In this document: positions 16,498 to 25,574 of the stretch, one piece after another
Layout of the letters: each line of letters begins with the position of its first letter
Numbering within the stretch: position 1 is the stretch's first letter
NCBI GenBank assembly: GCA_934667425.1
Contig: CAKULV010000005.1
Coordinates: forward strand, 1-64,000
DNA from: an uncultured Kiritimatiellota bacterium
GTDB taxonomy: Bacteria; Verrucomicrobiota; Kiritimatiellia; RFP12; UBA1067
Direction of reading: 5' to 3'
DNA length: 64,000 nt
The notes under the pieces: model-generated
What the model was told of the DNA's origin: nothing
Databases searched by the model: none
The model's input: only the letters and a program-made list of their open reading frames with translations
Position numbers and translations under genes: made by a program

Positions 16498-17477
16498 ACG
16501 AGCGGAAGTATGTCGATCCCAAGGCAGACTTGACCTTCAAGAAAATCTTTGGTGAACACCCGGACTTGATCACAAGCCTGCTGAATGCGCTGTTGCCATT
16601 GCCGGAGGACGGCAAGATCGTCTCCATAGAATATCTCACACCGGAACTTGTGCCAGACGACCCGCTCCACAAGGACAGCATCGTGGATGTCCGTTGCAAG
16701 GATCAGAACGATCGGCAGTTCATCGTCGAAATGCAGATGATATGGTCGCCCGACTACAATCAACGCGCGCTGTTCAACGCCGCCAAGGCGTACTCCCGTG
16801 AACTTCCGAAGGCGGGCGACTATCGCAACCTAAAAACGGTCTATTCGCTGAATCTTCTGAATGAGAACCTTGATTTGGACGTGCCGCAGTGGTATCATCA
16901 TTACCAGTTGGAGCATCGCGAAATCAAGGGCGAGACGATAGACGGACTTCAACTCGTGTTCGTCGAGCTCAAGAAGTTCAAGCCGCAGACTTGGCCTGAA
17001 CGCAAGATGGCGGTGCTGTGGCTTCGCTTCCTCACGGAGATAGACGGAAACATCCCAGATGCTCCGCCGGAACTGAAAGAGAACCCGGAAGTGCGCAAGG
17101 CGCTTGAAATGGTTGAGGCATCCGCCCTCACTCCCGAAGAGAGGGCGAAGTACGACGGCTTTCAGGACTGGCTCTGCCGCGAAACGCGGCGGGCGAATGC
17201 CGAAAGACGTGCGGAGAAGATTCCTGAACTTGAGGCGAAGTTCAATGAGGCAGTTGCCGAGCTTGACGCGGCAAAGGCAGAGCGCGACGCGGCGACGGCT
17301 GAACGCGACGCGGCTATTGAAAAAATGCGGCAAGACAAGCTCGACACCGCCCGCAAGATGAAAAACAAAGGCTTTGCCGTAGCGGACATAGCCGACCTCA
17401 CCGGCCTCGCCGACGACGAAATCGCTCGGCTCTCGCTTCCGCTCGGCTTGGAGAGCGCACCGCGCTCTCCCCGCTAA
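16494..17477 (+). CDS. PD-(D/E)XK nuclease family transposase / Rpn-type protein
   Basis: 327 residues from ATG at 16494 (AGGAGG 6 bases upstream). N-terminus YVDPKADLTFKKIFGEHPDLITSLLNALL is typical of this family. The nuclease core follows: SIVDVRCKDQNDRQFIVEMQM, where the Asp and the Glu-x-Gln form the PD-(D/E)XK active site. A central helical region is followed by an Ala/Glu/Arg coiled coil (residues about 235-285, repeats of AERDAA) and a C-terminal helix-turn-helix-like tail (KNKGFAVADIADLTGLADDEIARL). Relatives include recombination-promoting nucleases and orphan transposase-like proteins often found in many copies. No inverted repeats or target duplication are visible around it. Confidence 0.85.
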   Translation: MNERKYVDPKADLTFKKIFGEHPDLITSLLNALLPLPEDGKIVSIEYLTPELVPDDPLHKDSIVDVRCKDQNDRQFIVEMQMIWSPDYNQRALFNAAKAYSRELPKAGDYRNLKTVYSLNLLNENLDLDVPQWYHHYQLEHREIKGETIDGLQLVFVELKKFKPQTWPERKMAVLWLRFLTEIDGNIPDAPPELKENPEVRKALEMVEASALTPEERAKYDGFQDWLCRETRRANAERRAEKIPELEAKFNEAVAELDAAKAERDAATAERDAAIEKMRQDKLDTARKMKNKGFAVADIADLTGLADDEIARLSLPLGLESAPRSPR

Positions 17478-17641
17478 CGAGGCGGTTACGCGCTGTGACA
17501 ACACTCTCAAATCGTGAAACTGAAGGGGGTTCGCGATCCATGGGAAGCCAACACGCCGGGCAGGAGCCGAGAAATCCGCCGAGGGGGACGAGACCGTGGC
17601 AGGAGACGAAAAAGTCGTTGAGGCCTTCGCTGGTCAAGTCG

Positions 17642-19675
17642 TCATAGGCCACTGGACACGTTGAGACTATCTGCGGCTACTGGCGCGTAGAGGGTCTCGT
17701 AGATCTTGGTGTCTGGGCTGGCGAACTCGTCCTCGAAGCTCGTGCAGTCGGCCGCGACCACCCGGCCCGCGATCAGGTCCACGACCTTCGCGCACCTGCG
17801 CGGCAGTCTCACCGTCTTCCGCCCGCCGGCCTTGACATGGATGGCAAGGAGGCGTCCGTTGGCCATCGTCGGTGTCGGCTCGTCCGTCCAGAAATGGCAG
17901 CCCGCCGCCTTCAGGACCTCACGGAGACGCGCGGACGAGAGGTCGCGGTAGTCGTAGGCGTAGACCGACATCCAGCCGCCCATCGCCGTGGTCACCACTC
18001 CGGGCGTCTTGAAGTCGACTCCCGCCCAGGCGCGGACGCGCCCGGCGTCCAGCGTCCGCCCGTCCGACACTCCGGGCGCATACGCCCAGATCGCGGTGCG
18101 TCCGTCCTTCAGGACGTGTTCCCTGAGGATCTTCGCCTTCTCGGGCGAAATCGTCCAGACGTCGGAGAGGATGATCGCCTTGAACGGCGCGAGGTCCATC
18201 TTCGGCAGGTCGTTGAATGACACGACGTCGTAGACCACGCCGATGCAGTTGACGCGATTGCGGAAAGTCTCGCCGCAGCCGTAGGCCGGCACAAAGCCCT
18301 CCGGGCAGGCCGCGCCCCGCCCCTCGTTCGCGGCTCCGCGCGGATCGATGCGCCCGTAGGCGCTGTCGGGGTCGGCGACGATCAGCACGTCCGCCAGAGG
18401 GGCGGAGGCATCGTCCGCGAACCGCCGCTGGATCTCGGCGATCTTCACGATGCGCTCGCTCATCGCCGGATCCTTGTAGAAGCCGCCCCACTGGTCGAAC
18501 CAGTGGAATCCCGCGTGGTGGACGAGCGCGAACGCCGCATTGCGGGTGTTGCCCGCCAGCGTGTCGCCGATCGTGTGGAAGTAGCTGGTCCGGTTGGGAC
18601 GGGGAATCGAATGCGGCCACTGGTCGATCGAGTAGAAGAAGCGCTTGCCGCGAAGCCGCGCTGAGCCGGCAACCAGCATCGACCCAGTGCCGCCGCCGAC
18701 CTCGCGTCCCGTGTAGGTGGCCGGCGAGATCACGAAGTCGAAGTCCGGCGAGTCGAGAACGCGCTCGTAGTCGAGATTGCCCACGCCGCAGGGGTCGTTG
18801 TTGCAGATCATGTAGTAGCCGTAGTCTGCCCCGACCGGACGCCTCCCGCCGCACGCCGCCTTGGCGACGCGCGCGAAGTCGAGCACGGCATCTGAGATCA
18901 CCCAGCTGTGGAACCGCCAGAAGTCGATCTTCTCCGGCTCGCTCACCGGATCGTAGACCGTACCCTCGAACGCGGCCGTCGCCAGCTGGGATTCAGACGG
19001 CGCGTCCGGTCCGTGACGCAGGTTCCGCTCGGCACACCACTTGCGCCAGGCCACGTTTTTCGGATGGCTCTGGCGGAGGTTGCGCTCGAACCATTCAGCG
19101 GTGTGTCCGCAGAGAAGCGCATAGCCCTTGACGCGATCGCCGTAGTTCTTCTCTATGTAGCGCACAAGCGCGTCGAGATAGCGGCGGGCCTCCGTGCGAT
19201 ATCGTGGCAGGCTCATGACGTGGGTGATCTCGTTCCAGCTGTCGTAGTGGAGGGAGCGCGTCATCCAGATAGGCGTGTTCAGGTCCAGGAAGATGAGAAA
19301 CTCCGCCCCGGGACTCGCCTTCAGGATGTCGCCGAGTTGTGCGTCCACCGGCGCGAAGTCGTAGTCGCCGTACCCCTTCCACACCAGCGGATACTGGCAG
19401 TACGGCCTGCCGTTGCCGGCGACCGTGTTGGCGATGAAGACCGTGCGGAGCGGTATGCCCATCGCCGCGAAGCGCGCCGTCTCCTCGACCTCCGGCAGGA
19501 ATGACCGATATCCCATCATCTGGGGATGGGCGTATGAAGCATCCGCCCGGCATGCCGCCAGGACTGCGAAGACGGTCACCGCCATTATTGCTTTTCCATA
19601 TGGAGAGCGTCCCTTCGGCGTTGCCGCCGATGTGACTTCAACCTCGTCAAACCGTACGCATTCGTTCATTTTCAT
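17642..19675 (-). CDS. secreted glycoside-hydrolase-like protein with beta-galactosidase-type C-terminal domain
   Basis: 677 residues, or 647 if the ATG at 19585 is used; the second start gives a signal peptide at the N-terminus (MAVTVFAVLAACRADA) and has a GGAAAAG upstream, while the first has none. A TIM-barrel-like region (about 60-430) contains GYALLCGHTAEWFERN and GFHWFDQWGG, rich in Trp, Asp and Glu as in clan GH-A enzymes. It is followed by a Rossmann-like domain (ADVLIVADPDSAYG ... KAIILSDVWTISPEKAKILREHV) like the GH42 trimerisation domain, and a small beta domain. The family cannot be fixed. Last gene of the GH unit starting at 30189, though the 104-base upstream gap may hold its own promoter. 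Confidence 0.6.
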   Translation of the reverse strand: MKMNECVRFDEVEVTSAATPKGRSPYGKAIMAVTVFAVLAACRADASYAHPQMMGYRSFLPEVEETARFAAMGIPLRTVFIANTVAGNGRPYCQYPLVWKGYGDYDFAPVDAQLGDILKASPGAEFLIFLDLNTPIWMTRSLHYDSWNEITHVMSLPRYRTEARRYLDALVRYIEKNYGDRVKGYALLCGHTAEWFERNLRQSHPKNVAWRKWCAERNLRHGPDAPSESQLATAAFEGTVYDPVSEPEKIDFWRFHSWVISDAVLDFARVAKAACGGRRPVGADYGYYMICNNDPCGVGNLDYERVLDSPDFDFVISPATYTGREVGGGTGSMLVAGSARLRGKRFFYSIDQWPHSIPRPNRTSYFHTIGDTLAGNTRNAAFALVHHAGFHWFDQWGGFYKDPAMSERIVKIAEIQRRFADDASAPLADVLIVADPDSAYGRIDPRGAANEGRGAACPEGFVPAYGCGETFRNRVNCIGVVYDVVSFNDLPKMDLAPFKAIILSDVWTISPEKAKILREHVLKDGRTAIWAYAPGVSDGRTLDAGRVRAWAGVDFKTPGVVTTAMGGWMSVYAYDYRDLSSARLREVLKAAGCHFWTDEPTPTMANGRLLAIHVKAGGRKTVRLPRRCAKVVDLIAGRVVAADCTSFEDEFASPDTKIYETLYAPVAADSLNVSSGL

Positions 19676-19716
19676 GATTATGGCATTGTGTTAATTATGA
19701 TTATGGCATTGTTTTT
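19674..19716. repeat. tandem 27-base repeat upstream of the GH-like gene
   Basis: ATGATTATGGCATTGT occurs at about 19674-19689 and again at 19701-19716, with AT-rich sequence between. On the minus strand each copy offers a CATAAT -10-like hexamer. The 104-base gap otherwise contains no gene and no CCCTCA/TGAGGG operator. Confidence 0.45.
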
Positions 19717-19779
19717 ATTCAAGATAAGTCGTGCATCAGAACATCTGGATTGCAAGGGAAAGCGAAAGTTTTGCGTCCA

Positions 19780-21513
19780 TTATGCCTTGATCCCGATCAC
19801 GCAGACCCGCAGGCGCCTCGGGCCCTTGTTCGTGTGGTGCGGCGAATGCACCGTGCCGGCGGGAATGACCACGACGAGCGGTCTCCACATCCAGTGAAAC
19901 GCGAAGCTCTCGCCAATCTCCATCATCTCCTCCTCGCCGTCAACAATGAAGTACAGGAGGTCATGTTCCCTGTCGCATACCGCCATCTTGTCCGTCGGCG
20001 AGAAGCGCGACGTCGTCACTTCCGAGATCTCGGCGACCACCTTCTCGCCGTCGATCGGATAGCGCCCGAGCGGAAGCTCCCCGAGATCCGGGCGGCGCAG
20101 AAAGGCGATGGCCTTCGCGTAGGACGGCGAGAGGCGCACGATCGCGTCGGCCTTGTCGAGTTCCGCCTCCCGAATCCAGCGGCGCGCACGGTCGGGCGTT
20201 CCCAGCGCAAGGCCGTCAATCCTCACCTCCTCGCAGTTCTCCACACGCGAAAGCCCTTCTGTGACCTCGCCAATCCTGACGTTGGCGATCTCGATGCCAC
20301 GAGCCGGATGGTTGACCTCGCCCTTCAGGTCAACACCCAACCTCGCACGGTTGCATGAGATGTTCTTCAGGCGAATGCCCGAGATGTCCGTGTAGCGGAT
20401 CTCGAAGTCGGGGAACTTCGCGTACTGCGCCGCGTAGACGGTCGTCAGGCTGAAGACGCTGCCGACGTCGTCCGCCGTGCAGTTCTCGACCCAGACGTCC
20501 CTGACGAATCCGCCGCGCCGCCGTCCCGTCTTGATCTTCAGGAGGTTAAACGCCGTCTCGACCTTGCAGTCCGTCACCCACACGTTGCGGATGCCGCCCG
20601 AAAGCTCCGAGCCGATCCCCAGCAGGGAATGGGACGAGGCGAGGTCGCAGTTCCTGACCACGACGTTCTCCGTCGGGCGGCCAAGGCGCCAGGCGTCGGC
20701 GTTGCGCCCGGCCTTGAGGACGATGCCGTCGTCCCCCTGGTCGAAGCGGCAGTTCTCCACGAGCACGTTCCGCGTCATGTCGATGTCGAGCCCGTCGTTG
20801 TTGAGCCCGCGCGCGTATGTTGAGAGGTTGCGGACGATGCAGTTCTCGCTGTGGTAAAGGTGAATCAGCCAGAACGGCGAGCCGTTGACGCGGAAGCCGT
20901 CCAAGAGGACGTTCGCGCAACGGTTGAACTGGATGAGGTGCGGACGCGCCCGCGCGCCGTCGAGCGCCATCAGCCGCCGAACGTTCATCGGCGCGTTCGT
21001 GGCCCCCCAGAGGTAGAGTTCCCTCGTCGCCGCCATCTGCTTCGCGTCATACCCGGCCCATTCTTCGCTCCAGCGCTTCATCCGGGGCTCGATCAGACCC
21101 TTGCCCGTGATTGCGACATTCGTGCATCCAAAGGCATATATGAGAGGCGAATGGTTGTAGCACTCTATGCCTTCCCACGTCGTGAACACCTCGGGATAGT
21201 CGGCCGGATCGTCCGTAAAGACAAGCTTCGCCCCGTCCTCGAAATGGAGTGCGCAATTGCTCCTGAAATGGATCGCGCCAGCCACCCACTCGCCTTTCGG
21301 CACGACGACACGGCCGCCGCCGGCTCTCTCTGCCGAGGCAAATGCCTCAGAGAAAGCCACTGCCGCATTCGACCCGCCAGGCTTCGCGCCATAGTCCGCA
21401 ATTCGGAAGTCACGCGATGGGATCGCCGCGACAGGGATCGACGGCATCTGGAACGGGACCGGATCGCCGGCAAAGGACAGCGTCGTCGCGACCGTCAGAG
21501 CTGCAATGATCAT
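19780..21513 (-). CDS. secreted GH28 (polygalacturonase-type) fused to a YhcH/DUF386-type cupin domain
   Basis: 577 residues with a signal peptide (MIIAALTVATTLSFAGD) and GGAGG 8 bases before the ATG. Residues about 35-450 are a GH28 right-handed beta-helix: ADYGAKPGG, then the catalytic carboxylates in LNNDGLDIDM and FDQGDDGIVLKAG (about 241-265), SSHSLLGIGSE (the His loop) and LLKIKTG (R/K-I-K). This points to hydrolysis of galacturonate or rhamnogalacturonan chains. Residues about 470-577 match YhcH/YjgK/YiaL proteins (LGELPLGRYPID, DLLYFIVDGEEEM, VVVIPAGTVHSPHH), usually stand-alone small proteins with roles on sugar acids. The fusion is unusual. Lies between the GH20 and GH-like genes. 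Confidence 0.85.
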   Translation of the reverse strand: MIIAALTVATTLSFAGDPVPFQMPSIPVAAIPSRDFRIADYGAKPGGSNAAVAFSEAFASAERAGGGRVVVPKGEWVAGAIHFRSNCALHFEDGAKLVFTDDPADYPEVFTTWEGIECYNHSPLIYAFGCTNVAITGKGLIEPRMKRWSEEWAGYDAKQMAATRELYLWGATNAPMNVRRLMALDGARARPHLIQFNRCANVLLDGFRVNGSPFWLIHLYHSENCIVRNLSTYARGLNNDGLDIDMTRNVLVENCRFDQGDDGIVLKAGRNADAWRLGRPTENVVVRNCDLASSHSLLGIGSELSGGIRNVWVTDCKVETAFNLLKIKTGRRRGGFVRDVWVENCTADDVGSVFSLTTVYAAQYAKFPDFEIRYTDISGIRLKNISCNRARLGVDLKGEVNHPARGIEIANVRIGEVTEGLSRVENCEEVRIDGLALGTPDRARRWIREAELDKADAIVRLSPSYAKAIAFLRRPDLGELPLGRYPIDGEKVVAEISEVTTSRFSPTDKMAVCDREHDLLYFIVDGEEEMMEIGESFAFHWMWRPLVVVIPAGTVHSPHHTNKGPRRLRVCVIGIKA

Positions 21514-21555
21514 CTTGGATGCCTCCTGTAGGTTTCGTGTGTCGGGGCCGGACCG

Positions 21556-23022
21556 TCATTTCAGCGGGGCGCAATTGACCCCCCTCGACAGGAGACGCTT
21601 GCGGTGCCTTTCCATCCGCGCCGCGAAGTCCGCGAAATCGCGCGTGCGCGGACTCGTCCAGAGGATTTCCGCCATCGCGCACGTCCGTGGCCAGGCCCGC
21701 CAGGCGAGGTCGTACTCGTTCCAGATGTACTCGCTCCACAGGCACGCCTCGCTGCCAAGGACCCTCTTCCGCGCGGCCGGCGCCACGCCCCGGACCGGAT
21801 CGAACGCATACGCCTTCTCCAGGGACAGCACGCCGCCATCCCGCACGAACGGGTCTTCCGCGAGCCCCTGCAAAGCCGAATAGTACGTCTCGTCGTGGGG
21901 CGTCATGACCATGTCGTGCCCCTTTGCCACGCCTGCGGCGCCCGCGACGAAATCCGTCCCCGCGCCGTTCTCGCCCGAGGTCCGCCAGCTCTGTCCGATG
22001 GCCGAGACGGGGATGTCGCCGGCCAGGATCTCGTCCCAGCCCATGACGCGGCGCCCCTTCGCCGCGAGATGCGCCGCGACCTTCGTCGTGATCCACGCCT
22101 GGAGATCCTTCGGCTCCTTCAGCCCCTCCCGCTTCATGCGCGCCTGGCACTTCGGGCATTTCGCCCAGTTCACGAACGGGCATTCGTCACCGCCGATGTG
22201 GATGACATCGGACGGGAAGACCTCGCACACGAAGTCGAGGACGCGGAAGAGGAACTCGAGCGTCTTGTCGTTTCCAACGCAAAGGACGTCGGCAAAGATG
22301 CCCCAGTCGGGCCAGGCCATGCGCGTCTTGATGTTCTCCGGGAAGCACGCCAGCTCCGGGTAGGCGGCCAGGATGGCAAGCGCGTGCCCCGGCAGGTCAA
22401 TCTCGGGGACGACCTTGATGTGACGCGCCTGCGCGTAGGCCACGATTTCGCGCAAGTCCGCCTCGGAGTAGAAGAACGGCCCGTAGGGGACGCCGTTCAG
22501 AGCCTCGCTTCGGTACTGGTAGTCGGCCAGCTTCCTGAGCTTCGCGCCGTGCTTCGGCGATTCGGGGCGAACCGAGCCGTGCCGGACAAGCTCCGGCAGC
22601 CCCGGCACGTCAATGCGCCACCCCTGGTCTTCGGTCAGGTGCCAGTGGAAGACGTTGAGCTTGTGCGCGGCCATCAGGTCGAGAACGTCCTTGACCGTCT
22701 CCTTCCCGAAGAAGTGCCGCCCTTCGTCCAGCAGGAAGCCGCGCCACGGATAGGCGGGGCCGTCCGTGATCGTGCAGCACGGGATCGACGCGCCCTCGGC
22801 AAGCTGCGCGAGCGTCTGCCGCGCGTAAAACGCGCCGGCCGGCGCGGAAGACGCGATGCGCACCCCATCGGGACGCACGTCAAGCCGATAGCCCTCGGGC
22901 GGCAATGCCGCATCGGCCACTTCGCGGACCGCCGCGTTCGTCGGGCACGAGCCCTCCTGCCATTCGACTTGGCGCGGCAGCGGCACCAGTGTCGCCGCCA
23001 GTAAAACGTCACACATGACCAT
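21556..23022 (-). CDS. secreted GH20 beta-N-acetylhexosaminidase
   Basis: 488 residues. Removes terminal beta-linked GlcNAc/GalNAc through substrate-assisted catalysis. A short hydrophobic N-terminus (MVMCDVLLAATLV) may be a signal peptide. A GH20b-type small domain (about 15-85) precedes the barrel, which opens with YPWRGFLLDEGRHFFGKE. FHWHLTEDQGWRI and the catalytic pair in VIHIGGDECPF (about residue 275) follow, then WDEIL and, near the C-terminus, EACLWSEYIWNEYDL. All key residues are present. A strong AGGAGG lies 7 bases before the start. It follows the small secreted protein by 18 bases. Confidence 0.93.
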   Translation of the reverse strand: MVMCDVLLAATLVPLPRQVEWQEGSCPTNAAVREVADAALPPEGYRLDVRPDGVRIASSAPAGAFYARQTLAQLAEGASIPCCTITDGPAYPWRGFLLDEGRHFFGKETVKDVLDLMAAHKLNVFHWHLTEDQGWRIDVPGLPELVRHGSVRPESPKHGAKLRKLADYQYRSEALNGVPYGPFFYSEADLREIVAYAQARHIKVVPEIDLPGHALAILAAYPELACFPENIKTRMAWPDWGIFADVLCVGNDKTLEFLFRVLDFVCEVFPSDVIHIGGDECPFVNWAKCPKCQARMKREGLKEPKDLQAWITTKVAAHLAAKGRRVMGWDEILAGDIPVSAIGQSWRTSGENGAGTDFVAGAAGVAKGHDMVMTPHDETYYSALQGLAEDPFVRDGGVLSLEKAYAFDPVRGVAPAARKRVLGSEACLWSEYIWNEYDLAWRAWPRTCAMAEILWTSPRTRDFADFAARMERHRKRLLSRGVNCAPLK

Positions 23023-23040
23023 TTGCAGACCTCCTTGAGA

Positions 23041-23424
23041 TTAGAATCCTTCCTTTGGCTTGCCTTGCCTTGTCAACGGCAATCCGCCCTCGACAACACG
23101 CGTCTCGCGCGCAGACAGCGTAAGGGACTCCGTCCGGCCGTCCGCGAACACAAGCGTCGCGGACGCTGGCTCGTCGCGCCAGTTCGTCAGAAAGCCGAGA
23201 CGGACGTCCGCGCCTTTCAGCGACAGGAGAGCGCCCGTGCGCCCGGACAGGACGGCGACCGTCTCGCCGCTCCTCAGGCACCAGTCGGCGGCTGGGACGT
23301 TCTCGGCCTTCTCGACCGCACCCTCGTCGATGCAGATCGTCTCGCCGCTCGGCACGAGAGCGGCAGCGGCTGCCAAGAGGCGAGCGCAGAGCGCGACAGC
23401 CAGGCAAAGGCAATCCCTTCTCAT
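23041..23424 (-). CDS. small secreted beta-sandwich-like protein
   Basis: 127 residues: signal peptide (MRRDCLCLAVALCARLLAAAAA) and one compact domain of alternating hydrophobic strands (SGETVAVLSGRTGALLSLKG ... ATLVFADGRTESLTLSARET), similar in style to the C-terminal beta domains that cap many glycoside hydrolases. No catalytic motif is seen. It starts one base after the stop of the upstream lipoprotein GH-like gene, so it was probably a C-terminal module now translated separately, or a partner protein. Confidence 0.6.
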   Translation of the reverse strand: MRRDCLCLAVALCARLLAAAAALVPSGETICIDEGAVEKAENVPAADWCLRSGETVAVLSGRTGALLSLKGADVRLGFLTNWRDEPASATLVFADGRTESLTLSARETRVVEGGLPLTRQGKPKEGF

Positions 23425-23425
23425 G

Positions 23426-25531
23426 TCAGCGCTCCATTTCTCTGATGTGCGTGCCGGATGTCGCGATGCGCGCCGCCTCCTCCGATTCCTGCGGAAACTG
23501 CCGACAGGGCATCATCCGTGACGTGACGTCGCGCGGGACGCGCTCGGCCCAGCCGGCGTTGCGCGGCAGCTCGCGGACAAGCTCGGCCCCAGAAGGCAGG
23601 CGGATCTTCGCCTTGACGGCCCGGTGAGAGCTGTTCGCCAGCACCAGAAGGCCGTCTGCCTTGAGGAGGCAACGCACCGAATCGCCGCCGCGGACGTTTC
23701 TCTCCGGGCCTTCCGTCACCGTGACCTGCGGTTGCTCGGCGGAGTCCCGCAAGACGAGGCTCGGCAGGAGCGCGGAGACCTCGCGCATCAGCGCCTCGAA
23801 TTCGGCCCTCGTCTCGGGCCTGTTGAACGCGCCTTCATTCCCGTCGTAGGAGAAAGACGTGTAGGCGATGATCCCGCGCGCGCGACACGCAAGCGAAAGG
23901 TACGCCTGGCAACGCAGCTCCGCCTCGGTCGGATAGCGCAGCCAGCTCCTGAACCCCCGAAAGGCCTGGGGCATCGACATGACCGAGCGGTTCCCTATCC
24001 CCGCGAGGCGCGTCGCCTCCCAGCCGTTGTCAATCGTCTCGGCAAACACCGCCATTTCATCGTCCTGCGGCACCGCCTTGCGGATCGGGTAGTCCTCCAG
24101 GACGAGCACATCGGCAAACGGCACGTATGGCGCCTGCTGGGACGCAGAGCAAGTCGCATCAACGGAGAACGTCAGCAGGTCCGCATCGACCGCCTTGCAG
24201 AAGCGGTATAGCCGCTTGAGATCGCGCGGCGACTGGAGGCGAGAGGTGTCGTCCCCGATTCCCCAGCCGCACTGCGCGGCCGAGGCGCGGCCGGAAAGCA
24301 TATTGGCCGCCGCCATCCCGTCGCGAGCCTCCCGCGTGCCGAAACGCACCGCCGGCTCCGGCAGGAAAGCGAGGCCGTGCTTCTCGGCCGCGGCGACGAG
24401 GTCGCCGTAACGCCGGGACATCGCGTGGTTCTTGCGCCCGCGCACCATGTACGTGTGCGCGAAGTTCATCCCGTTCGCCTTGAGTTCCCCAAGGCCACGG
24501 TCGAGGTCGCCGCCGCACCACTCGGCCGCGTGGATGTTCGTGAGGCCGAGCGGAAAGAACGGCGTGCCGTCCTTCAGCAGCACCCCGTCATCGCGCACCG
24601 CCCATTTCGCGTGGCGCGTCTTCGTGGACGTGACCGCGACAAAGCCCCATTCCACGGCCTCGTAGCCATTGACGTCGGCACACGCGACCTCGATCCTCAC
24701 GACGGATTCCGCCGGCCAGGGTTTCACAGGTACGTAGGTAAAGACATCGCCATCACGATTCAAGTCCGCAAGCGACACCCGCTTGCCGTTGACTGCGCAG
24801 GAGACGCGAGTCTCGTCCACGCCCGTCGCGTCCGTCAGGCGAAAGCGAATCGGCGCGAACAGATCGGCCGTTGGCGAGGGCGTGAGGACATGCAGTTCGG
24901 GTGCATCCACATCATCAAAGAACCATGACGCGCCGCTTTCATGCTCAAAGTAGGAAATGCCATGCACGCAGACTTTCTCGTCTTTGCCGAGATCGGGATG
25001 ATCCACCCCGAAGAATATGCGCGCCGAAACGGCGCCGGCCGGTACAAACCCCTTCGACACCGTGCGCGACAGGCCGGTGTCTGGTTTGCGCAGCGGGAAC
25101 GCCAGCGGCGCGGACAGGGCCACGTCCTTGCCCAGCGCATCAACGCCCACAATCGGCTTCCCGGTGGAATCGAGCCATTCAAGTGACGCTCCAGGCCTGA
25201 TGTGTGCAGCCTTAGGCAGGTGTCCGGACATCTCGAACCGAACGGCATACTCGCGCCCGGGCGTCACGGGGAAAACCCCAGTCCGAAGCCCCCAGCTCGT
25301 GTCTTTCGTCTCCGGCGTCGGCTCCGACGTGCGCGCGACGCAGAAGACGGCCCTAACGCCGTTCGTGACGACGGCGAACGCCGTCCGGCCCTGGTAGTTG
25401 TTGAGCGTGCAGCCGGGTGCGCCGGACGCGAAGTCCACCGCATAGGACGGGACGGCCTCGGGCGGCCTCGGGGGCGGCGGGGTGCAGCCGACAGCCGCGA
25501 GAATCCCAAGGACAGTGGCAAGGCTCTTCAT
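23426..25531 (-). CDS. lipoprotein with glycoside-hydrolase-like TIM barrel
   Basis: 701 residues. The lipobox LAAVGC (Cys16) predicts a lipid-anchored surface or periplasmic protein. After a Pro-rich linker come a carbohydrate-binding-like beta-sandwich (about 30-200), an Ig-like domain (about 205-300) and a TIM-barrel-like domain (about 310-600; DGVLLKDGTPFFPLGLTNIH is the typical barrel entry of clan GH-A proteins), then a small C-terminal beta domain. The usual strand-4 and strand-7 catalytic Glu pair is not obvious; EDYPIRK and SFSYDGNEG are near the expected places. Family and substrate unknown. 43 bases after the GH127 gene. Confidence 0.6.
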   Translation of the reverse strand: MKSLATVLGILAAVGCTPPPPRPPEAVPSYAVDFASGAPGCTLNNYQGRTAFAVVTNGVRAVFCVARTSEPTPETKDTSWGLRTGVFPVTPGREYAVRFEMSGHLPKAAHIRPGASLEWLDSTGKPIVGVDALGKDVALSAPLAFPLRKPDTGLSRTVSKGFVPAGAVSARIFFGVDHPDLGKDEKVCVHGISYFEHESGASWFFDDVDAPELHVLTPSPTADLFAPIRFRLTDATGVDETRVSCAVNGKRVSLADLNRDGDVFTYVPVKPWPAESVVRIEVACADVNGYEAVEWGFVAVTSTKTRHAKWAVRDDGVLLKDGTPFFPLGLTNIHAAEWCGGDLDRGLGELKANGMNFAHTYMVRGRKNHAMSRRYGDLVAAAEKHGLAFLPEPAVRFGTREARDGMAAANMLSGRASAAQCGWGIGDDTSRLQSPRDLKRLYRFCKAVDADLLTFSVDATCSASQQAPYVPFADVLVLEDYPIRKAVPQDDEMAVFAETIDNGWEATRLAGIGNRSVMSMPQAFRGFRSWLRYPTEAELRCQAYLSLACRARGIIAYTSFSYDGNEGAFNRPETRAEFEALMREVSALLPSLVLRDSAEQPQVTVTEGPERNVRGGDSVRCLLKADGLLVLANSSHRAVKAKIRLPSGAELVRELPRNAGWAERVPRDVTSRMMPCRQFPQESEEAARIATSGTHIREMER

Positions 25532-25574
25532 CGTTGTCTCTCTTCTCCTTTATGACGTCGTGCGCGATCGCGGG

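Noticed and set aside
17398..17652. 84-codon minus-strand frame between the nuclease and the GH-like gene
   Set aside because: It overlaps the nuclease 3' end, lacks a clear ribosome-binding site and shows no motif. The 164-base gap holds nothing I can name.
21604..23004. 466-codon open frame antisense to the GH20 gene
   Set aside because: High GC makes long antisense frames common here; composition is Arg/Leu/Ala-rich without motifs, while GH20 signatures fix the minus strand.
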